NCBI RefSeq assembly: GCF_014652375.1
Contig: NZ_BMYR01000007.1
Coordinates: forward strand, 186,001 to 250,000
DNA from: Alishewanella tabrizica
Lineage (GTDB): Bacteria; Pseudomonadota; Gammaproteobacteria; Enterobacterales; Alteromonadaceae
DNA: 64,000 nucleotides
Direction: 5' to 3'
Part shown: piece after piece, positions 20,551-28,864 of the stretch
Position numbering within the stretch: the stretch's first letter is position 1
How the letters are laid out: each line of letters opens with the position of its first letter
Made by a program: the position numbers and the translations under genes
Notes under the pieces: model-generated
Told to the model about the DNA's origin: nothing
What the model saw: only the letters and a program-made list of their open reading frames with translations
Database searches by the model: none

Positions 20551-21492
20551 TTACTTCACAAGCTCAATATATAATGAAACATGAGGCTCTGTTGTATCAA
20601 ATACATGCAGGTTCAAGAAAGGTTCTTCCAGCGATACGCCTCTGTAGCACGGAATGCATGCTCGGAAAGACAAGTCCCGCGCAACTTCGTTTAGCTTTAC
20701 ATAATCCCAATAGCTAATGTGCCGACCAGGATCTGCAACCGAAAACTCTGCGTTTATACCCATCTCAACTGCCGACTCATAATACTTTCTGGCATCGAAA
20801 TCGGACAGTTGCATCAATGTGAATAGCTGCCGGCCGTCATGATGTACTGAGTCCGTCAGCAAATGTTTGGATACCTCTAACGCCAGCTGCTGTTTTACGT
20901 CGTCTGAAAGCTGTATCTGGCTAGCGACGATCGAGAGTATCCTTTGGTCGTTATCTGTTGAAGGAACTGCCAATCTCATCAACGCGCCGGGCTTCATAAC
21001 CCGATAACACTCGCGGAGGAAGTCAATTGCTCTGTCAGATTCGAGATGCTCCAGGGTGTGCGAGCAATAAATTAGTGCGACCGAATTGTCTGCCAACGGA
21101 AGTTGCAAATTCGCTGCACATAAATCTATCGATTCGTAATCACGGCCTGCCAGTCCCTGAACAGCCTGATAATACTTAGATTGACCCGGAAAATCATAAT
21201 TACGCCAACGGTAATGAAAGAATGCACCGGAACCAAAATTACAAAACACATCATTATTGGCGAAACGACTGTAAAGGCGGGCATCAGCTGCAGAAGAATA
21301 CAATGTCCAACTGTTGTCGTATCGATTTAACGCGGCACCTAAACCAAGCTTATACAATTTTCTATTTATAAATCGTGACAGTTTAGGCAACCAGCCAGTC
21401 GTCGATGCAGAAAGCAGATAGAACCGAGTCGCCGGAATGAATGATTCCCTCAGGCTTTTGAATAAACTGATACTTTTCTTAAATTCACTCAT
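20551..21492 (-). CDS. Class I SAM-dependent methyltransferase
   Basis: The 313-residue protein has NFGSGAFFHYRW (an altered SAM motif I) near 86, then the motif LICSHTLEHL-like segment CSHTLEHLESDRAIDFLREC near 148 and MKPGALMRLAVP near 172, typical of methyltransferase 11 proteins in O-antigen and glycan clusters. AGG is 4 bases before ATG 21492. It closes the minus arm, converging with the 19189 gene across a 63-base gap. Substrate unknown. Confidence 0.75.
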   Translation of the reverse strand: MSEFKKSISLFKSLRESFIPATRFYLLSASTTGWLPKLSRFINRKLYKLGLGAALNRYDNSWTLYSSAADARLYSRFANNDVFCNFGSGAFFHYRWRNYDFPGQSKYYQAVQGLAGRDYESIDLCAANLQLPLADNSVALIYCSHTLEHLESDRAIDFLRECYRVMKPGALMRLAVPSTDNDQRILSIVASQIQLSDDVKQQLALEVSKHLLTDSVHHDGRQLFTLMQLSDFDARKYYESAVEMGINAEFSVADPGRHISYWDYVKLNEVARDLSFRACIPCYRGVSLEEPFLNLHVFDTTEPHVSLYIELVK

Positions 21493-21548
21493 CGACCTGA
21501 GCTCCGCAAAGCAAAATAAAAAATATACTGTTCAGAATGGGCGATACT

Positions 21549-22514
21549 TTACTTGGCCAGGTTTTGCTGACAAAACCAACTCCACAGTTCGCTTAACCCC
21601 TGACTGAGTTCTATCTTTGCAGTCCAACCAAGCCCAGATAACCGGTCGACATTCAATCTCTTTAAAAGGGTCCCTTCCGGGGCGGCAGTATCAAACTGCA
21701 GCTCTCCATCAAAGCCTGTGATGTGTTTGAGCAACTCCGCCAGCTCCCGAATAGAACAATCAACACCTGTGCCAATATTGATATGCGAGCACATCGGCTC
21801 TAAACCGTCACAGTAACTGGTTGCCGGCAGGCTCATCAAATAATGGCAGGCGCTGGCTAAATCATCAACATGCATAAATTCACGCCGTGCATTACCGCTT
21901 CCCCAAATCCTGACTTCAGGCTCGTTATTGACTATAGCTCGATGGAGTTTCCCTACCAATGCGGGGATAACATGGCTGTGCTGCGGATGAAAATTGTCAT
22001 AGGGGCCATACAAATTGGTCGGCATGACTGAACGGTAATCCCTACCGTATTGTCTGTTGTAGCTTTCGCATAACTTAATACCAGCAATTTTTGCGATAGC
22101 ATAAGGCTCGTTAGTTGGTTCCAAAGGTCCTGTTAACAGCGCTGATTCAGCAATAGGCTGCGGTGATAATTTTGGATAAATACAGCTGGAACCTAAAAAT
22201 AGCAATTTTTGCACGTCAGCCTGGTGGGCTGCCTGAATAAGATTGCATTCAATCATTAAATTTTGATAAATGAAATCTGCTGGAAACTGGTTATTGGCCC
22301 ATATCCCCCCTACTTTGGCAGCCGCTAAATAAAACTCGTTAATCTGTTGACGCCGGAAAAATTGCTGCACTGCTGATTGGTCAGTTAAATCCAGTTGGTC
22401 TCTGGTTGCAGTAATCAGTTCGACTTCTGACTGTAACTCCAGTAGTCGACACAAAGCGCGACCCACCATGCCCTTATGCCCAGCAACAAAAATACGACGT
22501 CTGCTCATTCTCAT
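21549..22514 (-). CDS. fcl: GDP-L-fucose synthase
   Basis: This bifunctional 3,5-epimerase/4-reductase converts GDP-4-keto-6-deoxy-D-mannose to GDP-L-fucose. The 321 residues hold the NADP motif [10 protein letters not shown] near 12, the [11 protein letters not shown] catalytic Ser segment near 105, and the Tyr/Lys pair in [10 protein letters not shown] near 137-146. It overlaps gmd by 4 bases. The N-terminal MRMSRRRIF allows a start at either Met. Confidence 0.92.
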   Translation of the reverse strand: MRMSRRRIFVAGHKGMVGRALCRLLELQSEVELITATRDQLDLTDQSAVQQFFRRQQINEFYLAAAKVGGIWANNQFPADFIYQNLMIECNLIQAAHQADVQKLLFLGSSCIYPKLSPQPIAESALLTGPLEPTNEPYAIAKIAGIKLCESYNRQYGRDYRSVMPTNLYGPYDNFHPQHSHVIPALVGKLHRAIVNNEPEVRIWGSGNARREFMHVDDLASACHYLMSLPATSYCDGLEPMCSHINIGTGVDCSIRELAELLKHITGFDGELQFDTAAPEGTLLKRLNVDRLSGLGWTAKIELSQGLSELWSWFCQQNLAK

Positions 22515-23629
22515 CCCTCGGTACTCATAGCACAGTCAAAACCATTTTGTTTTAAAAAAGCCTGACGCTTCGCTTCTTTCAAGTCATGATGAGCCATTTC
22601 TTTGCACAGAGTCCTGGTATCTATTTGCGCTTTCCAACCTAATTTAGCATGGGCTTTGCTGGCATCCCCTAATAAAGTTTCTACTTCTGCAGGGCGAAAA
22701 TATTTAGGGTCAATGCGCAATAAAATATCGCCGGTTTTCACTGCAGGAGCATCCTCTCCAGACACAGACTCCACAATAGCGACTTCATCAACACCCTCGC
22801 CTGCAAACCGCAGCTGTATACCCAGCTCTTCCGCCGTCCATTGGATAAATTGACGAACCGAATACTGCAAGCCAGTAGCTATAACAAAGTCTTCAGGTTG
22901 TTCCTGCTGTAACATCAACCATTGCATATAAACATAATCTTTAGCATGACCCCAATCCCGTAGCGCATCGATATTCCCCATGTAGAGACATTTATCGAGC
23001 CCCTGAGCAATATTGGCTAGTCCTCTAGTGATTTTACGGGTCACAAAAGTCTCACCACGGCGTGGAGATTCATGGTTAAACAGAATACCGTTGCAGGTAT
23101 ACATCCCATAAGCTTCGCGGTAATTAACCGTAATCCAGTAGGCATACAACTTGGCAACTGCATAAGGGGAGCGCGGGTAAAACGGCGTAGTTTCCCGCTG
23201 TGGCGTTTCCTGTACCAAGCCATATAGTTCAGAAGTTGATGCCTGATAAAAACGGGTTTTCTTCTCCAGACCAAGCAAGCGGATGGCCTCTAGCAGCCTC
23301 AAAGTGCCCATAGCATCAACATCTGCAGTGTATTCAGGGGATTCAAAACTAACGGCAACATGACTTTGCGCACCTAAGTTATAGACTTCATCAGGTTGAA
23401 CCTGCTGAATGATGCGGGTCAGGTTTGACGAATCGGAAAGATCGCCGTAGTGCAATATAAAATTACGATGTTCAACATGAGGGGACTGATAAATATGATC
23501 AACCCTTTGCGTATTAAACAGTGAAGAACGTCTTTTTATGCCATGAACTTCATAGCCCTTTTCTAACAGCAGCTCTGCCAAATAAGAACCATCTTGTCCT
23601 GTAATTCCGGTAATTAAGGCTTTTTTCAT
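22511..23629 (-). CDS. gmd: GDP-mannose 4,6-dehydratase
   Basis: The 372-residue protein makes GDP-4-keto-6-deoxy-mannose from GDP-mannose. It has NADP motif [14 protein letters not shown] near 8, the STSELYG segment near 132, and YAVAK near 157-161. With fcl it forms a complete GDP-fucose branch. Genes for making GDP-mannose (manA/manB/manC) are not in this window and must come from elsewhere. Confidence 0.94.
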   Translation of the reverse strand: MKKALITGITGQDGSYLAELLLEKGYEVHGIKRRSSLFNTQRVDHIYQSPHVEHRNFILHYGDLSDSSNLTRIIQQVQPDEVYNLGAQSHVAVSFESPEYTADVDAMGTLRLLEAIRLLGLEKKTRFYQASTSELYGLVQETPQRETTPFYPRSPYAVAKLYAYWITVNYREAYGMYTCNGILFNHESPRRGETFVTRKITRGLANIAQGLDKCLYMGNIDALRDWGHAKDYVYMQWLMLQQEQPEDFVIATGLQYSVRQFIQWTAEELGIQLRFAGEGVDEVAIVESVSGEDAPAVKTGDILLRIDPKYFRPAEVETLLGDASKAHAKLGWKAQIDTRTLCKEMAHHDLKEAKRQAFLKQNGFDCAMSTEG

Positions 23630-23643
23630 AGTTGTTGGCGCCC

Positions 23644-24717
23644 TTACTGTGGATTAGAAGATTGACGTACACAGAAAACACGCCAGCTTAATACATTAAC
23701 GCCAGGGCAAGACAAAATAATACGTTGGGTAACATCGTCCTCATGGGCACCTTCAATACAATTGAGCACAAAATCCGGAGCCGCCAGCACCAGATCTTGC
23801 AAACTCATAACCGGAACATTAGCATACTCCGGCAGATTATCAGCGGACGACACAACAAAACCTATCACCTGAATATTTTTTTGGCTTAAAAAATGATAAA
23901 AAATCTGAGACAACTCCCTGGTACCAAATATCGCAAGGCGTTTCCCCGTCAAAACAGACAACTCTATATGGCCTTGCAACATATTCAGCATTAATCTTTT
24001 TAACAGTGATAGGTTCAGAATCTGCGCAGCTAGCATTTCCGGCAACTGAGAATGAGCTGTATTCAGTTCTAGCAGGCTATCCACCATCGTATCCTGTGCA
24101 AGCACATGAGTTATGCTCGTATCATTAGAACTTACCCCTTGCAGACTAAAACGAGCCACAGTTCGCTGAGTAAAGATACCTTTGGTTTTTTGGATGACTT
24201 TCTTCATAAAAAAAGTGTCTGCCGCAACCGTTAGACACTCATTAAAAGGTCCATGTTTATCAAAAAGTTCACGGCGGCAAAAAAAAGCCTGATGGCGGGG
24301 TTTAAAATTAATTGGATCATCTTTTTGGGTCATGCTGAAGTAGGATTCTCCAGTTTGTTCATTGACACAAAAGATAGTTCCACAATAATAGTCTGTCTCT
24401 GATGTAAATTCAGCAAGAACTTCAGCAATTACTGTTTCGTCATATAAAGAATCATCCGAATTCAAAAAGTAAACCAGATCACCAGTAGCTAAAGCGACGC
24501 CACGGTTAAAAGCATGATAAATACCTCTGTCTTTATCAGAAACTATTTTACTGATATGCGGATACTGATTAACCAAAGCCAGCGTAGAGTCCTTTGATCT
24601 GCCATCGACAATAATGTGCTCAATGTTTGCTACAGCGGTTTGATTCGCCACGCTGTCAAGACAGGTCTTTAGAGTGGTTTCACTATTGAATGTTGCTGTA
24701 ATAATTGAAACTTTCAT
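23644..24717 (-). CDS. GT2 glycosyltransferase with C-terminal Rossmann module
   Basis: The 357-residue protein has a GT-A domain (1-~230) with [20 protein letters not shown] at the start, the nucleotide-sugar segment [11 protein letters not shown] near 36 and the metal-binding NSDDS near 88. The C-terminal ~100 residues ([19 protein letters not shown] near 260) form a small Rossmann-like module, probably not catalytic for transfer. The ATG overlaps the stop of the upstream GT2 gene by one base. Donor unknown; fucose, Galf and nonulosonic acids are available from the same locus. Confidence 0.82.
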   Translation of the reverse strand: MKVSIITATFNSETTLKTCLDSVANQTAVANIEHIIVDGRSKDSTLALVNQYPHISKIVSDKDRGIYHAFNRGVALATGDLVYFLNSDDSLYDETVIAEVLAEFTSETDYYCGTIFCVNEQTGESYFSMTQKDDPINFKPRHQAFFCRRELFDKHGPFNECLTVAADTFFMKKVIQKTKGIFTQRTVARFSLQGVSSNDTSITHVLAQDTMVDSLLELNTAHSQLPEMLAAQILNLSLLKRLMLNMLQGHIELSVLTGKRLAIFGTRELSQIFYHFLSQKNIQVIGFVVSSADNLPEYANVPVMSLQDLVLAAPDFVLNCIEGAHEDDVTQRIILSCPGVNVLSWRVFCVRQSSNPQ

Positions 24718-25736
24718 TAAGCTATCACCATAAAATCACGCCATTCCTGGAGGCCCGATTCACTTAATTGTTGCATCACGGATAAGCGCACAGGCTGTGC
24801 TGCAATAACGATTTTTTTACCCAAACAGTCCTGCAAAGCTCTGACTTCAACCCGCGTTTGGCCAATCGTCAAAGTTGCTGTGGCCTGTTGCTCTATCAAA
24901 CAGAGCACCTCAAAACCAGCCTCACTTAGCAGCTTATACAACAACCGGGCTAAACCACCTGAACCATATATCGCCAACTTCCTTGCAGATCCTGCCAACC
25001 TTTCTAACCTAGGCAACTTAAATTCCAGCAAATAACCAAACCAAAGTCGCAGCTTTTCAGCATCGAGCGCAGCCGTCACTGAGTTGTTACTTAAGCGCAT
25101 CTGCACCAGAACTTCGGGAAGACATGCCATTCGTCTTCCCTGCTCATGCATTTTGTAAAATAGTGCATAGTCCTCGCAGAGGCGCTGGTTCGGATAACCG
25201 GCTGAACGAACAGCTTCTGTGCTGGCACAATAGGTAGTGTGTTCCACACAAAGCCAGCGCGGGAGATGCTCGGCTATAAGCGCTTCGGTATTGATGCTGT
25301 TAATAAGCCTAGCATCTCGTTTGCGGGCAACAAAACGTTCGCTGCTAACAACATCATCTGAGTCAGCAAAATATTCAAAATATGACTTTACCAGTGAAAT
25401 GTCAGGATTATCCAACAAAAAACTTACCATTTTTTCAAATCGAGTTGGATGACTTATATCGTCGGAATCGACTTTAATGATAAACGGAGCCGTTACAAAA
25501 TCTAGCGCGTGCTGCAGTGAATAGCCAACTCCTTTATTTTCTTTACGACAAAAAAGATTTATCCGTGAGTCATGATAACTTTTAATAATTTCTACAGTAC
25601 TGTCTGTAGATCCATCGTCTACGATAACAAATTCAAAGTCATCAAAAGTCTGATGTAATACGCTATCAATTGTTTCCCTTACGTATTGAGCGCTATTATA
25701 GGTTGTCATTAAAGCGGCTACTCGCGGTGCTGACAT
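24717..25736 (-). CDS. GT2 glycosyltransferase with C-terminal Rossmann module
   Basis: The 339-residue protein has GT-A start VAALMTTYNSAQYVRETIDS, FVIVDDGSTDST near 37 and KVDSDDISH near 91. The C-terminus from about 250 reads RKLAIYGSGGLARLLYKLL followed by IVIAAQPVR, the same type of Rossmann add-on as in the neighbouring GT2 protein. AGGGGA stands 7 bases before ATG 25736. The tandem GT2 genes probably add consecutive residues of the glycan. Confidence 0.82.
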   Translation of the reverse strand: MSAPRVAALMTTYNSAQYVRETIDSVLHQTFDDFEFVIVDDGSTDSTVEIIKSYHDSRINLFCRKENKGVGYSLQHALDFVTAPFIIKVDSDDISHPTRFEKMVSFLLDNPDISLVKSYFEYFADSDDVVSSERFVARKRDARLINSINTEALIAEHLPRWLCVEHTTYCASTEAVRSAGYPNQRLCEDYALFYKMHEQGRRMACLPEVLVQMRLSNNSVTAALDAEKLRLWFGYLLEFKLPRLERLAGSARKLAIYGSGGLARLLYKLLSEAGFEVLCLIEQQATATLTIGQTRVEVRALQDCLGKKIVIAAQPVRLSVMQQLSESGLQEWRDFMVIA

Positions 25737-25738
25737 AA

Positions 25739-26605
25739 CTATCCCCTTAGTTTTCTAACTATTGCAATACCGTAATTAGTGGGCGCAGTCACCATTTCAA
25801 CTAATTGATATTGCTCAGGGGCGTTAACAACAAAGTTATCAAGCACAAATCTTGGGCCCTCATGTCCACAATACTTTGGAAAAATATCATGAAAAATAAT
25901 ATAACCACCAACCGCCACATGAGGAGCGTATAACTCAAAATCGGATTTGCATCCACTGATACTGTGGTCACCATCAATAAATAACAGGTCAATCTCATTA
26001 TAACCAAGCCATGAATCAAAACGGCTAGCAGCATTTTTAGAATCAGACTCGATCAAATGAATAATGTCTGAAAACCCTGCACTCTTAATTGCTTCTTTGA
26101 TCAAGGATTTAGGATTGACAATGCATGAGTAATGAAATGGCGGCCAAGGGAATTTGGGGACATAGGTATCGATAGCATATAATCGTCCCCTTACATTAGA
26201 ACTTGCCATACCAGCCGCCAGCCATAATGTCGATATGCCAATAAAACAACCAATCTCAACCACGGTTTTAGCAGAAATATTTGCCAATATAACTTTGAGC
26301 AATTCTCCCTGAGCTGGAGATAAAGATGCAGGGTAAGCTGCAGGCATTTCATAGAGTTTTTTTAAAACTGATAACCAACCTGAGCCTGCGGACTCCATAT
26401 AATCTGGATATTTGTAGCTTACTTTACTCAGTGAGATGTTTCTTTCTCGCACGTAGCCAGCAAGAAAGCTATTTATGGATTCCTGTGTCAGCCAGTAGTC
26501 TCCATCCTCACCTTTAACTGACGACTCAATTAAAGAGGCTTCCTCTACTTCAGTAAGCTTTAAGTCGCGAATAAATCTGAAGAACCTGACTTTATCAGCT
26601 TTCAT
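25739..26605 (-). CDS. Class I SAM-dependent methyltransferase (MDMT-like)
   Basis: The 288-residue protein has TVVEIGCFIGISTLWLA near 111-127 (SAM motif I), LYAIDT near 138 and LLFIDGDHS near 205, the arrangement of cephalosporin-hydroxylase/class I methyltransferases (Methyltransf_24). The open frame extends 32 codons into glf, but ATG 26605 directly after the glf stop (1-base gap) fits translational coupling, so it is used. It may methylate the Galf or another glycan sugar; unproven. Confidence 0.75.
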   Translation of the reverse strand: MKADKVRFFRFIRDLKLTEVEEASLIESSVKGEDGDYWLTQESINSFLAGYVRERNISLSKVSYKYPDYMESAGSGWLSVLKKLYEMPAAYPASLSPAQGELLKVILANISAKTVVEIGCFIGISTLWLAAGMASSNVRGRLYAIDTYVPKFPWPPFHYSCIVNPKSLIKEAIKSAGFSDIIHLIESDSKNAASRFDSWLGYNEIDLLFIDGDHSISGCKSDFELYAPHVAVGGYIIFHDIFPKYCGHEGPRFVLDNFVVNAPEQYQLVEMVTAPTNYGIAIVRKLRG

Positions 26606-26606
26606 A

Positions 26607-27773
26607 CTAAACACAATTTTTCTGCAGTTCGGTAAAAGACTGTAACGCATTAGCCACTGCATCATCCATATTAAAGTATTTATACTCTGCCAGCCTACCA
26701 AGAGGAGTTAGCTGTGGATATTGTGCCGACAACGCTTTGTATTTCTCGAACCGCTGCTGGTTATCCCCAGTAAATACCGGGTAATAAGGAATATTTCTCT
26801 GTGGATCGTTTTTATCGTAATCCTGAGGGTATTCAGTAACGATGGTGGTACTATCTGATGGTTCAGCCAGAATATGTTTAAACTCGGTAATACGGGTAAA
26901 GTCAGGCGCATTAGGGTAGTTAACGGTGGTTGCCGTCTGAAAATAAGGGCAATCAAGCTGCCGAAATAAAAACTTTAACGATCGGTAAGGCAATTCACCA
27001 AACTGATAAGCAAACAGCTGATCAAGCATACCGGTGTAAATAAGTTTGCCATTAAAAAGTTCGCCATCCAGCCAAATTTGCCCCTGTTCCAGTTTGATCC
27101 TTTGCAAAGCATTCTGCAGTAGCTGCACATTAATATTTTGATGTGACAATAACCGGCTAATCAGTGCCGTGTAACCTGCAGCTGGAATCGCCTGGTAGTT
27201 GTCGTGAAAATAACGATCATCACGGCTTAAAACCACCGGAACTCTAGCAAGCACCTCAGGTGCAATTTCTTCAGCCTTTATACCCCATTGCCGCATGGTG
27301 TAATTAACAAAAATATTGTTGTAAATCCAGTCAGCCAGTTGCGCTAATTCAGGATCTTCAGTTTCACGCAACTTAGTAATAGAAACCTTATTACCTGCTC
27401 CGTATAAGGCTACTAGCTTTGCTTCAAGAGCAATAGCTTGTTCCGCAGGGTAGACTAAGTGAAGAGAGTTTAAATTAAAAGGCAATGGAATTAACTTACC
27501 AGCAACTTCAGCTAAGACTTTGTGCTGATAGGGATGCCAGTCAGTAAAGCGTGACAAATATTCCCAAACTTCTGGCCTAGATGTATGAAAAAGATGTGGG
27601 CCATATTGATGTACTGTGATCCCTTGATCGTTCTTCTGATCAAAGCAATTTCCCGCAATATGAGAGCGCTGCTCCAGCACTAAAACCTTCCAACCCAATA
27701 CGCAGGCAATTCTCTCCGCCATAACGGCACCAGATAATCCAGCACCAATAACTATCGCTTTGAAATCATCCAT
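26607..27773 (-). CDS. glf: UDP-galactopyranose mutase
   Basis: The 388-residue flavoprotein converts UDP-Galp to UDP-Galf. It has the N-terminal FAD motif GAGLSGAVMAERIA near 9-22 and RSHIAGNCFD near 36, plus the conserved GPHLFHT and the later TEFKH and TEYPQDYD segments of the family. It implies galactofuranose in a glycan assembled by this locus. It overlaps the GT2 gene upstream by 8 bases, so that GT2 is a candidate Galf transferase. Confidence 0.93.
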   Translation of the reverse strand: MDDFKAIVIGAGLSGAVMAERIACVLGWKVLVLEQRSHIAGNCFDQKNDQGITVHQYGPHLFHTSRPEVWEYLSRFTDWHPYQHKVLAEVAGKLIPLPFNLNSLHLVYPAEQAIALEAKLVALYGAGNKVSITKLRETEDPELAQLADWIYNNIFVNYTMRQWGIKAEEIAPEVLARVPVVLSRDDRYFHDNYQAIPAAGYTALISRLLSHQNINVQLLQNALQRIKLEQGQIWLDGELFNGKLIYTGMLDQLFAYQFGELPYRSLKFLFRQLDCPYFQTATTVNYPNAPDFTRITEFKHILAEPSDSTTIVTEYPQDYDKNDPQRNIPYYPVFTGDNQQRFEKYKALSAQYPQLTPLGRLAEYKYFNMDDAVANALQSFTELQKNCV

Positions 27774-28719
27774 TTTGCCATCCTAAATGTTGCATTACTT
27801 TTTCGGGCGCATTGATATGCTTTAAAGCAAACTCGTGCCGTTTATCAAAATACAACTCTTTCTCTGCAGATTTTCCAAGCATTGACTGGAAATGTTCAAC
27901 CATTCCCATTTTTAAAAAATACAAGGCGGCGGAAAAATAAATATGATTGATGCCAAATTGAACTGTATCCTCATTTACCCCAAAAAATTGACTATGTTTA
28001 CAGGCATGAATTAATTCATCCGTTACTTGAATTCGCCTGTTAGGATTGCACTGTGTCTGCCCACCGAAACTGCTATTATGAACGCGATATCGACCAAACA
28101 CATTATCAATTCTATCAATAGTACCAGGATTCAAACCAATGTTCCTGATATGCCAAGGGTAATCGCAGATGATGTTATTACCATGCGCTAAGGCATCAAT
28201 AAAAGCTGGGTAGCGCCTGAACATTATGCTGCTGGCTTGCAAAAAAACCGTATATTTCACCAGATGGTCAATTGTTGCCTTCTGAGGGATATAATGAGCA
28301 TTATAAAAGTCTCTAGAATAATATTTTATAGTATTACCACTCACGCTATCGAACATATCAGACTCGTGGTAAACCATTGAACATAATGGGTTGGCATCTA
28401 AATAGTCAACCTGAAGCTGTAACTTACCCGGTAAAGCTACATCATCACCATCCAAATAAGCGATATATTGTCCCTTAACACTCTCAAGCAACCGCTTCAT
28501 TGTCGCAACTAAACCAAGGTTAAGCTCATTTTTAAGCACCACAAGATTCGGATAACTGCTTGCTAGATAGTTGATTATTTTATAAGTGCTATCCGTTGAC
28601 GCGTCGTCACATACGATAACTTCAAAGTCAAAGTTTGTCTTTTGACAAAGAACACTTAGCAAGCACTCAAAGATATATGGAGCAACTTTAAAAGCTGGAA
28701 TAATAATTGAAAGTTTCAT
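27766..28719 (-). CDS. GT2 family glycosyltransferase
   Basis: The 317-residue GT-A glycosyltransferase starts MKLSIIIPAFKVAPYIFECL. It has EVIVCDDASTDST near 36 and AYLDGDDVALPGKL near 85-98 with the DxD-like metal site. The open frame runs 23 codons further up (to 28788), but homology begins at 28719. It lacks the C-terminal Rossmann add-on of the other two GT2 proteins. The ~145 AT-rich bases between it and the Maf gene hold no other gene I can support. Confidence 0.82.
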   Translation of the reverse strand: MKLSIIIPAFKVAPYIFECLLSVLCQKTNFDFEVIVCDDASTDSTYKIINYLASSYPNLVVLKNELNLGLVATMKRLLESVKGQYIAYLDGDDVALPGKLQLQVDYLDANPLCSMVYHESDMFDSVSGNTIKYYSRDFYNAHYIPQKATIDHLVKYTVFLQASSIMFRRYPAFIDALAHGNNIICDYPWHIRNIGLNPGTIDRIDNVFGRYRVHNSSFGGQTQCNPNRRIQVTDELIHACKHSQFFGVNEDTVQFGINHIYFSAALYFLKMGMVEHFQSMLGKSAEKELYFDKRHEFALKHINAPEKVMQHLGWQNG

Positions 28720-28864
28720 ATATTTTGCATGTATCTTACTACTCACGCATTTGAATAAACGGCATTTTATAAAAACAATACCGACCATTATTTATAACGT
28801 AAATTATATAACTCAACTTCATCAAGCTAAAAGTATAAAACTAAAAATAAAACAAAAACTAAGA

